A stretch of DNA of 64,000 bases from positions 1-64,000 of the forward strand of contig JACJXF010000001.1 of assembly GCA_020636775.1 (NCBI GenBank), in the 5' to 3' direction. The translations under genes were made by a program, and so were the position numbers. The stretch comes from Bacteroidales bacterium (GTDB lineage Bacteria > Bacteroidota > Bacteroidia > Bacteroidales > GCA-2748055). The notes beneath the pieces were generated by a model. The model saw only the letters and a list, made by a program, of their open reading frames with translations. It was not told the DNA's origin and made no database searches. Position 1 is the stretch's first letter. Each line of letters begins with the position of its first letter. Positions 1-7,504 of this stretch are shown in pieces.

Positions 1-843
1 AAATCTTTACCAGTTGGAATACACGATGACGGTGAGGTAGGTAAAGAAAACTTTACTACTGAGGTAAAGAAAACTATACCACCAGATAAAGAAAACTTTA
101 CTACTGAGGTAAAGAAAACTTTAAAAAAACCCTTGGTAACTATTGATATTGAAGAGGTTACGGACGCCTTAATATTAAATAATACTACCCGTGTGCTGCC
201 CGTGCCCGCTAAAAGCGGGAGCACGGGGCAGTCACACTCCAATGGTAATACTAAGGGCAACATTGGGGATGAATTGGATTTGGAGTGTGTTGAGCTTCAG
301 TCGCTCGCATCACCTTCGGTGCTCGCTCCTTCGCTCCACACTCCAAAAGTGGAAGTTGAAAAGGGTGGTGATAAATCATCACTTCCAATTGGTGATAATA
401 AATCTGAACCACTTCCAATGAATACAGAAACAATCCCCAATACTGATGAACAAATTCAATTATCAGTTAAATCACAACAAATTCCAATCGAGCCTGATAA
501 GAGATTTGCTGAACAACTTGAAACCTATACTACATCAATTTACTTTCTTCCAGATAATTTGAGTAAGGTAAAAGACTTATATAAAGCTTATTCCAAGCAA
601 TACCCCAATGATTATTTACCAATAATGGTATTTGAGATGGCACTGGTATACCTGATGAACATTACAATTGGTGGTTCAGTGGATAGAAACGGGATTAATT
701 ATAGCTTAATGTATAAAAATGAGATTTGTTACAACTTCAAGCTGATACCCAATGTCATTCAGGAAATGATGGAAAATCCAGATGATACAGGCAAACTTCT
801 GAAAAAGTATAAATTGAAAAAACAACCGCTATCCAATTCATAG
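1..843 (+). CDS. Unknown protein, 5'-truncated by window edge
   Basis: The frame is open from base 1 without a stop, so the gene starts outside the window; the TTG at 133 is probably not the real start. The visible 280 codons begin with two copies of an 11-residue repeat (KENFTTEVKKT), continue through a low-complexity, Ser/Pro/Asn-rich middle interrupted by G+C-rich inverted repeats, and end in a folded-looking region of about 110 residues rich in Tyr, Leu and Asn. I do not recognise a family. It converges on the XRE gene at 896-1165. In the mirror copy on the right, the same position is taken by the polymerase-like gene at 17943-19964, so it may be a replication or backbone gene of element 1; there is no visible similarity between the two C-termini. 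Confidence 0.6.
   Translation, partial: KSLPVGIHDDGEVGKENFTTEVKKTIPPDKENFTTEVKKTLKKPLVTIDIEEVTDALILNNTTRVLPVPAKSGSTGQSHSNGNTKGNIGDELDLECVELQSLASPSVLAPSLHTPKVEVEKGGDKSSLPIGDNKSEPLPMNTETIPNTDEQIQLSVKSQQIPIEPDKRFAEQLETYTTSIYFLPDNLSKVKDLYKAYSKQYPNDYLPIMVFEMALVYLMNITIGGSVDRNGINYSLMYKNEICYNFKLIPNVIQEMMENPDDTGKLLKKYKLKKQPLSNS
42..120 (+). repeat. Two in-frame 34-bp direct repeats
   Basis: Identical 34-bp units lie at 42-75 and 87-120, with a 45-bp period (15 codons). They encode two copies of KENFTTEVKKT in the truncated gene at the left edge. More copies may exist left of the window. Confidence 0.85.
196..347. repeat. G+C-rich palindromic insert inside a coding region
   Basis: Two inverted-repeat structures lie inside the open frame. 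The first is an imperfect hairpin at 196-231 (CTGCCCGTG / CACGGGGCAG plus CCCGC / GCGGG). The second is a large palindrome with 11-bp perfect arms TTTGGAGTGTG (279-289) and CACACTCCAAA (337-347) that encloses a small CACC-ttc-GGTG hairpin. A further CACACTCCAA is at 233-242. The local base composition is unlike the A+T-rich surroundings. This resembles an intergenic palindromic repeat that has invaded a gene while keeping the frame open; that origin is inference. Confidence 0.6.
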
Positions 844-895
844 TACAAGGTATGCATTGGGTTTGTTAATTCGTAATTTGAATATTTGTCAATGG

Positions 896-1165
896 TTATT
901 TAATCTCAAGGAAAATCTGGTTCACATCCAACTCAAGCGCATCAGCAATTTCAAATAAGGTCAGTAAAGTAATGTTCTTTGGCATGCTGGATTCGTATCG
1001 TATTATATTATTTCTGCTAACCCCTGAAGACTCGCTTAGAAGCTGCTGGCTGAATCCACTGTTGATTCGATACCATTTAAGAAACGATGTTACAGCATTA
1101 AGACGTTCTTTGTTGTGTTCCTGAATCTCTTTCATCGGTAAGGATTTAATATAAATACCTTGCAC
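896..1165 (-). CDS. XRE-family HTH regulator (module A, XRE1)
   Basis: An 89-residue protein made almost entirely of a Cro/C1-type helix-turn-helix (FLKWYRINSG, SESSGVSRNNIIRYES, LTLFEIADALELDVNQIFLE). It presumably binds DNA as a dimer and represses the neighbouring module A promoter. The start used here is a GTG; the mirror copy at 17660-17929 has a GTG at the same place with the same IYIK..PMKEIQ context, which supports it, but the internal ATG ten codons later (1135) is also possible. It faces away from the small genes and recombinase, converging on the gene at 1-843. No catalytic or effector domain is visible. Confidence 0.8.
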   Translation of the reverse strand: MQGIYIKSLPMKEIQEHNKERLNAVTSFLKWYRINSGFSQQLLSESSGVSRNNIIRYESSMPKNITLLTLFEIADALELDVNQIFLEIK

Positions 1166-1377
1166 ATTATATTATGATTCTTCAGGGGAACAAACCTTAC
1201 TTAACGGTACTTGAGTGGGATAATAAATAGGATTTATGGTACATTCATTTGCTCTGAAACCCGCATAAAAACGCTAAACTCTTGATGTTTTACTGCCATA
1301 ATGCCAAAAATGGAGTCCCGACAAGTAAATCATCGGCTTAAAATTTGAAAAAATTTGCTGGAATAAGGTTTATCGCA

Positions 1378-1647
1378 CTACCTATTGTCAAAGGTCGAAA
1401 AGAACTCCTTTGGTGATACACCGATTTTTTTCAGTATCATCAGAAATGAACTGAGCTTTACATCCTCTCCATTCTGGACTCGCCAAAGGGTCATTACATT
1501 AATATCATTTGATTCGGCAAAATTCCGATAGTTTGGATTGATGGTCTTTCGATAACTATCAACCTTTTGACCAATCTCTTTCATTAAGGGAGTAACTTCT
1601 TCAGGCAGTTTTATGGGTTTGCGTTTCGGCATGTCAATTATTTTCAT
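1378..1647 (-). CDS. XRE-like HTH regulator (module A, XRE2)
   Basis: A protein of about 89 residues with a degenerate Cro/C1-like fold: basic N-terminus (PKRKPIKLP), then helices around NYRNFAESNDINVMTLWRV and a C-terminal segment LSSFLMILKKIGVSPKEFF typical of XRE proteins. The ATG at 1647 is preferred over the upstream TTG at 1650; the ATG at 1632 is also possible. It is transcribed divergently from the small gene at 1711, and the 60-bp gap holds a 20-bp perfect palindrome, so it is the most likely autorepressor of the divergent promoter. Its positional counterpart in the mirror module is 17148-17441, although sequence similarity is weak. Confidence 0.7.
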   Translation of the reverse strand: MKIIDMPKRKPIKLPEEVTPLMKEIGQKVDSYRKTINPNYRNFAESNDINVMTLWRVQNGEDVKLSSFLMILKKIGVSPKEFFSTFDNR

Positions 1648-1672
1648 CAAAAGTACAAAAAAAGCATAACAT

Positions 1673-1706
1673 TTTATGCATGCATAATATATTATGCATA
1701 TATTTG
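1673..1706 (+). promoter_or_regulatory. Divergent promoter with 20-bp perfect palindrome
   Basis: ATGCATAATATATTATGCAT (1680-1699) is a perfect palindrome; it overlaps a second palindrome TTATGCATGCATAA (1674-1687). The -7 box TATATTTG (1699-1706) fits the Bacteroidota TAnnTTTG consensus, with a weaker TTTA at 1673-1676 in the -33 position. The box is only four bases before the ATG at 1711, so the transcript may be leaderless. The palindrome covers the spacer, as expected of an XRE operator. Confidence 0.65.
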
Positions 1707-1710
1707 TACT

Positions 1711-1884
1711 ATGAAAACTTCAAAGACTCGATTTATTCAACTGGAATTTTACACCATCCATGATGAACCAAGCGATTACATGGTTATCGTTGAGGTTGTT
1801 GATGACGTGCCAATAGCTACTTATACTGTTAGAGTTCCGACACCTTACACTCGACTTCCCAGAACACCATATTTAATGAACTGA
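1711..1884 (+). CDS. Small protein A of module A (57 aa), unknown
   Basis: A 57-residue protein starting ATG AAA ACT at 1711 and ending TGA at 1884. It is predicted to be beta-rich (FIQLEFYTIHDEPSDYMVIV, then EVVDDVPIATYTVRVP) and ends in a Pro/Arg-rich tail (TPYTRLPRTPY). It is real because the mirror copy at 16879-17049 keeps the core (QLEFYT...PSDY...IVEVVDDVP.A.YTV.VP.PYT..PR.P) at clearly divergent DNA. One base separates it from the next gene in both copies, implying translational coupling. I know no family for it; an antirepressor, a recombination directionality factor or an inhibitor are all possible, and none is shown. Confidence 0.75.
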   Translation: MKTSKTRFIQLEFYTIHDEPSDYMVIVEVVDDVPIATYTVRVPTPYTRLPRTPYLMN

Positions 1885-1885
1885 T

Positions 1886-2068
1886 ATGAACAAACCGAAG
1901 CATATAATACAAAACACTTTTCCCATCGATGGTGGTCAGACTTTGGAGAATTTCATGGTATTGACCTTCACTGAAGGGAATCAAACCAAAACAATCATGG
2001 TTCGGTTTCCAGAATGGTGGAGATACTGGGACAGGGATTATAAGTATTACATTTTTTCAAGAAACTAA
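1886..2068 (+). CDS. Small protein B of module A (60 aa), unknown
   Basis: A 60-residue protein, one base downstream of small protein A. Conserved with 16695-16877: ..P..IIQ..F..D...ENFMVL.FT..NQ....MRFP.W..Y.D..Y.YYIFS.N. The aromatic C-terminal half (FPEWWRYWDRDYKYYIFS) is the most conserved part. No signal peptide, membrane segment or known domain is visible. Its fixed place between a regulator and a short recombinase suggests a partner of either, but this is inference. Confidence 0.75.
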   Translation: MNKPKHIIQNTFPIDGGQTLENFMVLTFTEGNQTKTIMVRFPEWWRYWDRDYKYYIFSRN

Positions 2069-2231
2069 AGCCAGAGTTATGGAGAAGATAAACTCAATAT
2101 CCTCAGTATCACTTTTGCAATTAGTGGCACATATTTCACTATTGATAATCAGCATATTACAAAATTTAAACCTCCAAGGAATATCACTTCTGACTTAAAA
2201 GCAACATAAATAACACTTAAAAATAAACATC

Positions 2232-2819
2232 ATGGCACTTAAAGGACAATCGACAAAAGCAGGGTATTTGGAATGGGATTCAATGCTAATACTTCTTCAG
2301 AAACTCGAAAGAGACAGGCAATATAAATTCCAGTTGCTAATTGCAGTTGGATGCTTCACGGGTTTACGTGCCAGCGATTTGCTGGAACTCCGCTGGAATG
2401 ACCTTTATGAGAAAGATGAGTTGCGAGTCAGGGAAGGCAAGACCAATAAATTCAGGATAATCCGTATCAATCCGCAACTGAAGGAAATGGTCACCAGACT
2501 TCATGGATTAATGAAAATTGCGGACAATAACGAGTTACTGTTCTTAAATAAGAACCGAACGAAGGCAGTAAACATCCAATATATTAACCGAAGGCTGAAA
2601 GAAATTGCGACTATTTATGGTTTAAAGATTCCACTTTCGGACGTTTCCTCTCATATGTTCCGAAAGAGTCTGGGACGACATGTCTGGGCAATAAACAACT
2701 ACAGTGAGAAATCTTTGATACTCTTGTCGGAACTATTTAACCATAGTAGCGTAAAAGTCACCAAAATATATCTGGGAATCAAGCAGCAGGAAATCGGGGA
2801 TGTTTATTTGAACTTATAG
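2232..2819 (+). CDS. Catalytic-domain-only tyrosine recombinase (module A)
   Basis: A 195-residue protein corresponding to just the C-terminal catalytic domain of the tyrosine recombinase/integrase family; the usual N-terminal SAM-like core-binding and arm-binding domains are absent. The catalytic set is intact: R46 in GLRASDLL, the beta-hairpin Lys region K70/K73, H141 and R144 in SHMFRK, H171 in FNHSS and nucleophile Y180 in KIYLG. It should therefore be able to cut and rejoin DNA, perhaps with a partner for binding. The cargo genes begin 170 bp downstream on the same strand. A homologue with all catalytic residues (15928-16515) lies at the matching position of the mirror module. Confidence 0.85.
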   Translation: MALKGQSTKAGYLEWDSMLILLQKLERDRQYKFQLLIAVGCFTGLRASDLLELRWNDLYEKDELRVREGKTNKFRIIRINPQLKEMVTRLHGLMKIADNNELLFLNKNRTKAVNIQYINRRLKEIATIYGLKIPLSDVSSHMFRKSLGRHVWAINNYSEKSLILLSELFNHSSVKVTKIYLGIKQQEIGDVYLNL

Positions 2820-2889
2820 TTAATGGAAGTTTATTATAATCACCATAAGGAATTGTTAGAACTATCATGCCATATCAGAACAACATCCA

Positions 2890-2922
2890 ATTGTTAATAC
2901 AATCCAAAAAGATTGTATCTTA
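2890..2922 (+). promoter_or_regulatory. Candidate cargo promoter with inverted repeat
   Basis: Between the recombinase and the Argonaute gene there is an 8-bp perfect inverted repeat, ATACAATC (2896-2903) and GATTGTAT (2910-2917), with a CAAAAA loop. A TAnnTTTG-like box (TATCTTAG, 2915-2922) overlaps its right arm and a TTG lies at 2890-2892. It could be a regulated promoter for the defence genes, or a hairpin at the end of the recombinase transcript. Confidence 0.4.
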
Positions 2923-2989
2923 GTGCTTTGTATAAATGTCATTATCATTTGAAGATAGTTGAATCATTTTTTTAATCGATTTTTTTTAC

Positions 2990-5026
2990 ATGTCTAAATA
3001 TCAGTTAAACATAATTCCATTTCAACCTAAGAGTGAAGTTCTTCAGGTTCAGTTTTCAAAAGATTTCCAAGAAGGATTTACCAAAATCCCAAAGAAATTT
3101 TTACCAAAAGGCTTCATGGTGGAAGAAGATATTGATTATTACTATTTCAAAAAGAGTTTTAATTCGGATGGAAATAATGGGAGTGATAATAATTATACGG
3201 AAGTCAGTTTAAAGGATAATAAAAGATTTTCACAGTACTATTTTAACAATCTGATTCTAAATACGATTTGCAAGGAAGAGATTAAGTACCGAATAAATTT
3301 CATATCCGTACCAACATTTTTTATTCCTTCAAAACAGATTATTTATCAAAATTTTAGAACATTTAAAAAGTTCACAGTTCGTGCCTTAACAGATAGATTT
3401 AAGAAACCATTTTCCTTGCTTATTTCATTTGAAGGTCTCTCCTATTTAAGTAAAACGAGTCTTAAAGAAATGAATGTAACAACTGATTTAATAAATCTCG
3501 TTGATACTGGTTCTAAGGAATTGAGCTCCTTTCCAAAACTTTCACTTGAAGACCAAGAAATGCAAGAGACTATTTATCCATTTTTAAATTTCGATTTGCA
3601 GAATAAATTAGGAATTGTTACTCAACAATTTAAACCTGAAAATAAATACAAAGAAAATTATCAAAATATTAAAGACTTTATTACTAATCATCTTATCGTC
3701 TCCAATTTTGAGAATGAATTAATACTAAATCCATCATTTTTTTATGAAGTCCCTTCTGATTTAATTAATGAGACTTCTTCAGGGAGTAACTTATTAGAGT
3801 TTGGCAACAATGGAAGTAACTTTAGTCCCTACCACGGATTAAAAGAACATGGACCCTTTAGTAAACCGCCAGATGATAAAATTAAATTAATATTCATCTT
3901 TCATAAAGATGACAGTGATACAGCGAATAAATTGTTTTCTTATTTTAAGAAAGGGTATAAAAGTTACCCGGGACTTTATGAATTTGTAAAAGTACCTGTT
4001 GATATAGATGTTCAAAATTCCATAAAATACACATCTGATTCAAATCCTATAACTGAAATTTCCAATCAATTAAATCCTGATAGGTTAGATGGACGTTATC
4101 GATATGCAGCTATTTATATTTCCAGAATCAAAAAGGATGACCAAGATGATGGAAATCAAGCTCAATATTATAAAATTAAAGAACTTTTACTTAGGTATTC
4201 AATTACTTCTCAGGTTATTTACAAGGAAAACATTGATAATGATTATTTTAATTTCTTTCTGCCAAATATATCAATTGCTTTATTGGCAAAATTAGATGGC
4301 GTCCCATGGAAGCTCAAAAGACCGAAAAGAAACGACCTTGTTGTTGGTATAGGGGCATATAATTCAAAATCATTAAATCAAAGGTATTTAGGAAATGCAT
4401 TTTATTTTAAAAATGATGGCACTTTTCATGAATTCGATAGTTTTACTAAAAAAGACATTGATTCTCTTTCCAATACTTATGAATCATCTGTAAAGGAATA
4501 TATGAAAGAATTTGGCGACCCCAGTAGATTGATTATACATTTTTATAAATCAGTTAGTTACGAGGATGTTAAATGTGTTGAAAAGGTATTATCAAAACTC
4601 AGCTTATCAATACCAATAATTATTATTTCAATTAATAAAACTGAAAGTCAGGATTTTGTGTTATATGACACCACTTTTGATGGACTTATGCCAAAGAGCG
4701 GTACTTATGTTCAAATTGGACGGAATGAATTTTTACTTTGCAATAATTCAAGATACTCATCAAATACTGGCTCATATATTGAAAGTTTCCCTTTCCCGAT
4801 AAAATTTAAAATACATTCCACTGATAATTCACTACTCGATAATAAGGAACAAATAAGAGAATTAATTGACCAGATTTATCAGTTTTCACGAATGTATTGG
4901 AAAAGTGTTAGGCAGAAGAACCTACCTGTGACAATTGAATATTCAGAAATTATTGCTGAAATCTTTTCAAATTTTGAATCAGAGACACTTCCAGAATTCG
5001 GCAAAAAAAATCTTTGGTTTTTATGA
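2990..5026 (+). CDS. Prokaryotic Argonaute, catalytically inactive, with N-terminal extension
   Basis: A 678-residue Argonaute. Residues 268-290 (LLEFGNNG..YHGLKEHGPF) match the start of the MID-PIWI half of short pAgos. The MID pocket motif is present (YYK at 393-395, SQVIYK at 407-412), so a guide 5' phosphate can probably be bound. The PIWI domain follows (SIALLAKLDGVPWKL; C-terminus ..YSEIIAEIF....LWFL). The first catalytic Asp is replaced by Gly (VVGIG, G455) and the later RDG-type motif is HFYK, so slicing is not expected. Unlike typical short pAgos (about 450-500 aa), about 270 extra N-terminal residues are present, probably an N/L1/L2- or APAZ-like region. The gene overlaps the SIR2 gene by ATGA. 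Expected role: guide-directed sensing of invader nucleic acid that switches on the NADase partner. Confidence 0.85.
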   Translation: MSKYQLNIIPFQPKSEVLQVQFSKDFQEGFTKIPKKFLPKGFMVEEDIDYYYFKKSFNSDGNNGSDNNYTEVSLKDNKRFSQYYFNNLILNTICKEEIKYRINFISVPTFFIPSKQIIYQNFRTFKKFTVRALTDRFKKPFSLLISFEGLSYLSKTSLKEMNVTTDLINLVDTGSKELSSFPKLSLEDQEMQETIYPFLNFDLQNKLGIVTQQFKPENKYKENYQNIKDFITNHLIVSNFENELILNPSFFYEVPSDLINETSSGSNLLEFGNNGSNFSPYHGLKEHGPFSKPPDDKIKLIFIFHKDDSDTANKLFSYFKKGYKSYPGLYEFVKVPVDIDVQNSIKYTSDSNPITEISNQLNPDRLDGRYRYAAIYISRIKKDDQDDGNQAQYYKIKELLLRYSITSQVIYKENIDNDYFNFFLPNISIALLAKLDGVPWKLKRPKRNDLVVGIGAYNSKSLNQRYLGNAFYFKNDGTFHEFDSFTKKDIDSLSNTYESSVKEYMKEFGDPSRLIIHFYKSVSYEDVKCVEKVLSKLSLSIPIIIISINKTESQDFVLYDTTFDGLMPKSGTYVQIGRNEFLLCNNSRYSSNTGSYIESFPFPIKFKIHSTDNSLLDNKEQIRELIDQIYQFSRMYWKSVRQKNLPVTIEYSEIIAEIFSNFESETLPEFGKKNLWFL

Positions 5027-6219
5027 ACCTGAAAGAACTATTTAATAAAACGATTTTCTTAATTGGTGCTGGTGCTTCAATGGATGCAGACTGTTTATCT
5101 TCTTCTGGGATGTTAAAAAGATTAAAAGAAGCCACCAGTATTCTGGACAAACCAGATGAAAATGGAAATTACAGCAAGTATAAAGACTATCAACTATATT
5201 TCAAAGAAATATACGATTTCATAGTTGCAAGTTTGAATTACCAATTTTCGATGAAAGATTCTGAATATGCTTTGCATCAGAATATTAATGTCGAGGATTT
5301 TGTAATGGTCCTAAAGCAAATCATTGATAGAGAATATATAGTTCCTTATCCGCTTGTTGGAAACTGGAATGATAAAATAATGAAATGGGAATTAATTAAT
5401 AGTGACAATATATTTACTGAATTTCTCGAATTTATAGTTGGACTACTTAAGAATGAATGGACACGTGTTAATCAGCGTAAAGCGAAAATACTTCTCACTC
5501 CAATAAGGGAGCTTCTGATTTCATCAGAGGCGTTTAAAATGAAATTCTTCTCTTTGAATTACGATTTATTACTTGAAGAGACCTTTGGGTCAACAACTGA
5601 AAATATTATTGAAACAGGATTCACTTCAAAAAATATTGCTTCAGAGAAAATAAGAGTATGGAATGAAGACGTTTTTTCTGATAATAACAGCAAAGCCAAA
5701 TTGCACCTATATAAATTGCATGGCTCAATTAATTGGGAATATGACACTGATTATGAGCTTGTAAAGGAAAAGTCAACATTTCAGGACGGAAAAGAACCAC
5801 TAATTATTTTTGGGTCGGCAAATAAAATGCTGTCTTTCGACCCATTTCTATTTTTTTTAAGTGAATTTAGGCGAAACTTAAGTTATTCATCACTGATAAT
5901 CGTTATCGGATACAGTTTTCATGACAAGTACATTAATAACTTGCTAATTCAGCAATTGCAGCAGAGCACTACGAGAAGAATGCTGATAGTAGACCCAAAT
6001 CCCATGTCAAAAGATGAACAGGAATTTGTCAAGAAATTGGAAACTATTCAGACTATACGGACAGTTAACGATTTAATTAATTTTAGGAAAGCAAATCCTG
6101 AAAAAATTACTATTATTAAGAAAACAGCTAAGCGTTTCTTTCAGGACTATTTTTCACAAAATGCAAAAGAACTCAAACAATTACTAAAGGAATCATCTAA
6201 AGAAGATATTATTTTCTGA
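5023..6219 (+). CDS. SIR2-family NADase effector paired with Argonaute
   Basis: A 398-residue SIR2 protein. I start it at the ATG at 5023, which overlaps the Argonaute stop (ATGA), rather than the upstream start at 5014. Visible motifs: nucleotide-binding FLIGAGAS (12-19), catalytic-site NYD (N179) and KLHGS (H233), and VIGYSF (294-299), typical of defence SIR2 enzymes that degrade NAD+. The C-terminus (about 310-398) is Lys-rich and shows no obvious APAZ domain, which fits with the extra N-terminal domain being carried by the Argonaute. Known SIR2-Argonaute pairs kill infected cells by NAD+ depletion; the same role is inferred here. Confidence 0.85.
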   Translation: MNLKELFNKTIFLIGAGASMDADCLSSSGMLKRLKEATSILDKPDENGNYSKYKDYQLYFKEIYDFIVASLNYQFSMKDSEYALHQNINVEDFVMVLKQIIDREYIVPYPLVGNWNDKIMKWELINSDNIFTEFLEFIVGLLKNEWTRVNQRKAKILLTPIRELLISSEAFKMKFFSLNYDLLLEETFGSTTENIIETGFTSKNIASEKIRVWNEDVFSDNNSKAKLHLYKLHGSINWEYDTDYELVKEKSTFQDGKEPLIIFGSANKMLSFDPFLFFLSEFRRNLSYSSLIIVIGYSFHDKYINNLLIQQLQQSTTRRMLIVDPNPMSKDEQEFVKKLETIQTIRTVNDLINFRKANPEKITIIKKTAKRFFQDYFSQNAKELKQLLKESSKEDIIF

Positions 6220-6228
6220 TTTTCATAT

Positions 6229-6327
6229 ATGGAATTCAGTTATTGTGGTGTTCAAGCTCAAGTCAAAGTAATTGGAAAGGATGATTATGGACATGGGATG
6301 TACTACGAATCAATAATTGCTGCTTGA
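6229..6327 (+). pseudogene. 32-codon ORF, possible protease remnant
   Basis: A short frame just after the SIR2 gene: ATG at 6229, stop at 6327. Its peptide (..VQAQVKVIGKDDYGHGMYYES..) faintly resembles the first strands of trypsin-like domains seen in some defence proteins, then ends abruptly. The following 170 bases have no coding frame. It is either a degraded gene or chance. Confidence 0.2.
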
Positions 6328-6502
6328 TTTTTACACCTGATTGCCCAGTCATTCCCCTGTGTAAAACTGATATCAAATAACCGACCGTTTTTTTTGTTTT
6401 GTTTACCCATCGAATCTCAGTACATTTATTAAAGTATTTTTTAATAAGCGTTCCTTATCACTCAAATTTAATCTCTGTAACCAATCTTTATAATCTTCAG
6501 TT

Positions 6503-7423
6503 ATGAAACTTTACATTATTGGAAATGGATTTGATATTCATCATGGAATAAAATCAAAATATTCCGATTTTAAAGATTATGTCGAGAAAAATGATAAAGT
6601 CCTTTTTGATAGTTTAGAAAAGTACTTCAACCAAGATGAATTATGGTCGGATTTTGAAGAAACTCTTGCCTACATTGATACTGACACGATACTTGATGAT
6701 GCATCAATGTTCTTGGTTTCACCTGCTTCAGATGAGTGGAGAGAATCTGCTAATCATGATTATCAATATGAAATTGATAATGCCATTGAAATAGTAACTG
6801 TTAGGTTAAAGAATCACTTTACTAATTGGATTCTGCAACTACAGATTCCCAATTCCAAAAAGGTAGCGCTTAATAGGAAATCAAAGTACTTAACATTCAA
6901 TTACACAAAGACTTTAGAGCAAATTTACACCATTGACTCCAAGAATATCTTGTACATTCATAATAAGGCAATTGATTCAAATTCATTATTAATATTAGGA
7001 CATAGTAGAAAGCCAAAACAGGAAGAATCTTTCAGTAGGAATGATGATGAAGATACTGATTTTAGAGTGGCTGAGGGCAATGCAATTCTCGATAAATATT
7101 TTAATGATACTTATAAAAATACTGAGACTATAATTCAAGAAAACATCGGATTTTTTACCCAATTAAAAACAATCAATGACGTATATGTGCTCGGTCATTC
7201 AATCTCACCATGTGATATAAGATATTTTGAAGAAATAAAACAAAGATTAAGTAATGATGCTAAATGGACGGTGAGCTATCGAGATAAGGATAATAAAAAG
7301 GCACTCAGAGACAAAGTAATTAACTTAGGAGTAAGTGAAAATAAGATAGAAATGATTAGGCTTGATGAGATTCATAAATGTATTCCAAAAAGGATATTCT
7401 ATAAGTTTTACTTTTCTTTCTGA
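6503..7423 (+). CDS. abiH: AbiH-family phage abortive infection protein
   Basis: A 306-residue protein whose N-terminus (YIIGNGFDIHHGIKSKYSDF) is the hallmark of the AbiH family: a nucleotide-binding-like GNGFD..HG motif. Further family features are ..LTFNYTKTLEQIY.. in the middle, a YIHN / LILGHS pair, and VYVLGHSISPCDIRYFEEI near residue 230. AbiH proteins are linked to abortive infection of phage; the GNGFD, NYT and GHS motifs recall the SIR2-like fold, although the mechanism is not established. It is 280 bp downstream of the SIR2-Argonaute pair, in the same direction, and probably has its own promoter. The final residues are aromatic (RIFYKFYFSF). Length is normal for the family. Confidence 0.8.
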   Translation: MKLYIIGNGFDIHHGIKSKYSDFKDYVEKNDKVLFDSLEKYFNQDELWSDFEETLAYIDTDTILDDASMFLVSPASDEWRESANHDYQYEIDNAIEIVTVRLKNHFTNWILQLQIPNSKKVALNRKSKYLTFNYTKTLEQIYTIDSKNILYIHNKAIDSNSLLILGHSRKPKQEESFSRNDDEDTDFRVAEGNAILDKYFNDTYKNTETIIQENIGFFTQLKTINDVYVLGHSISPCDIRYFEEIKQRLSNDAKWTVSYRDKDNKKALRDKVINLGVSENKIEMIRLDEIHKCIPKRIFYKFYFSF

Positions 7424-7504
7424 CGCATTCAACATTTTTAAAATTTACTGAAAAGTATAAGAAGAAATAGGTCAGAAAAAAGTTTATACACAAAATACAA
7501 TGCC

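Noticed and set aside
2079..2198. A 39-codon hydrophobic ORF between small protein B and the recombinase
   Set aside because: The mirror module has a 37-codon ORF at the same place (16569-16682, minus), but the two peptides show no similarity, unlike all neighbouring genes, so both are probably chance.
2990..5026. Argonaute as an active slicer
   Set aside because: The first catalytic Asp position is Gly and the RDG-type motif is missing, so nuclease activity is not supported.
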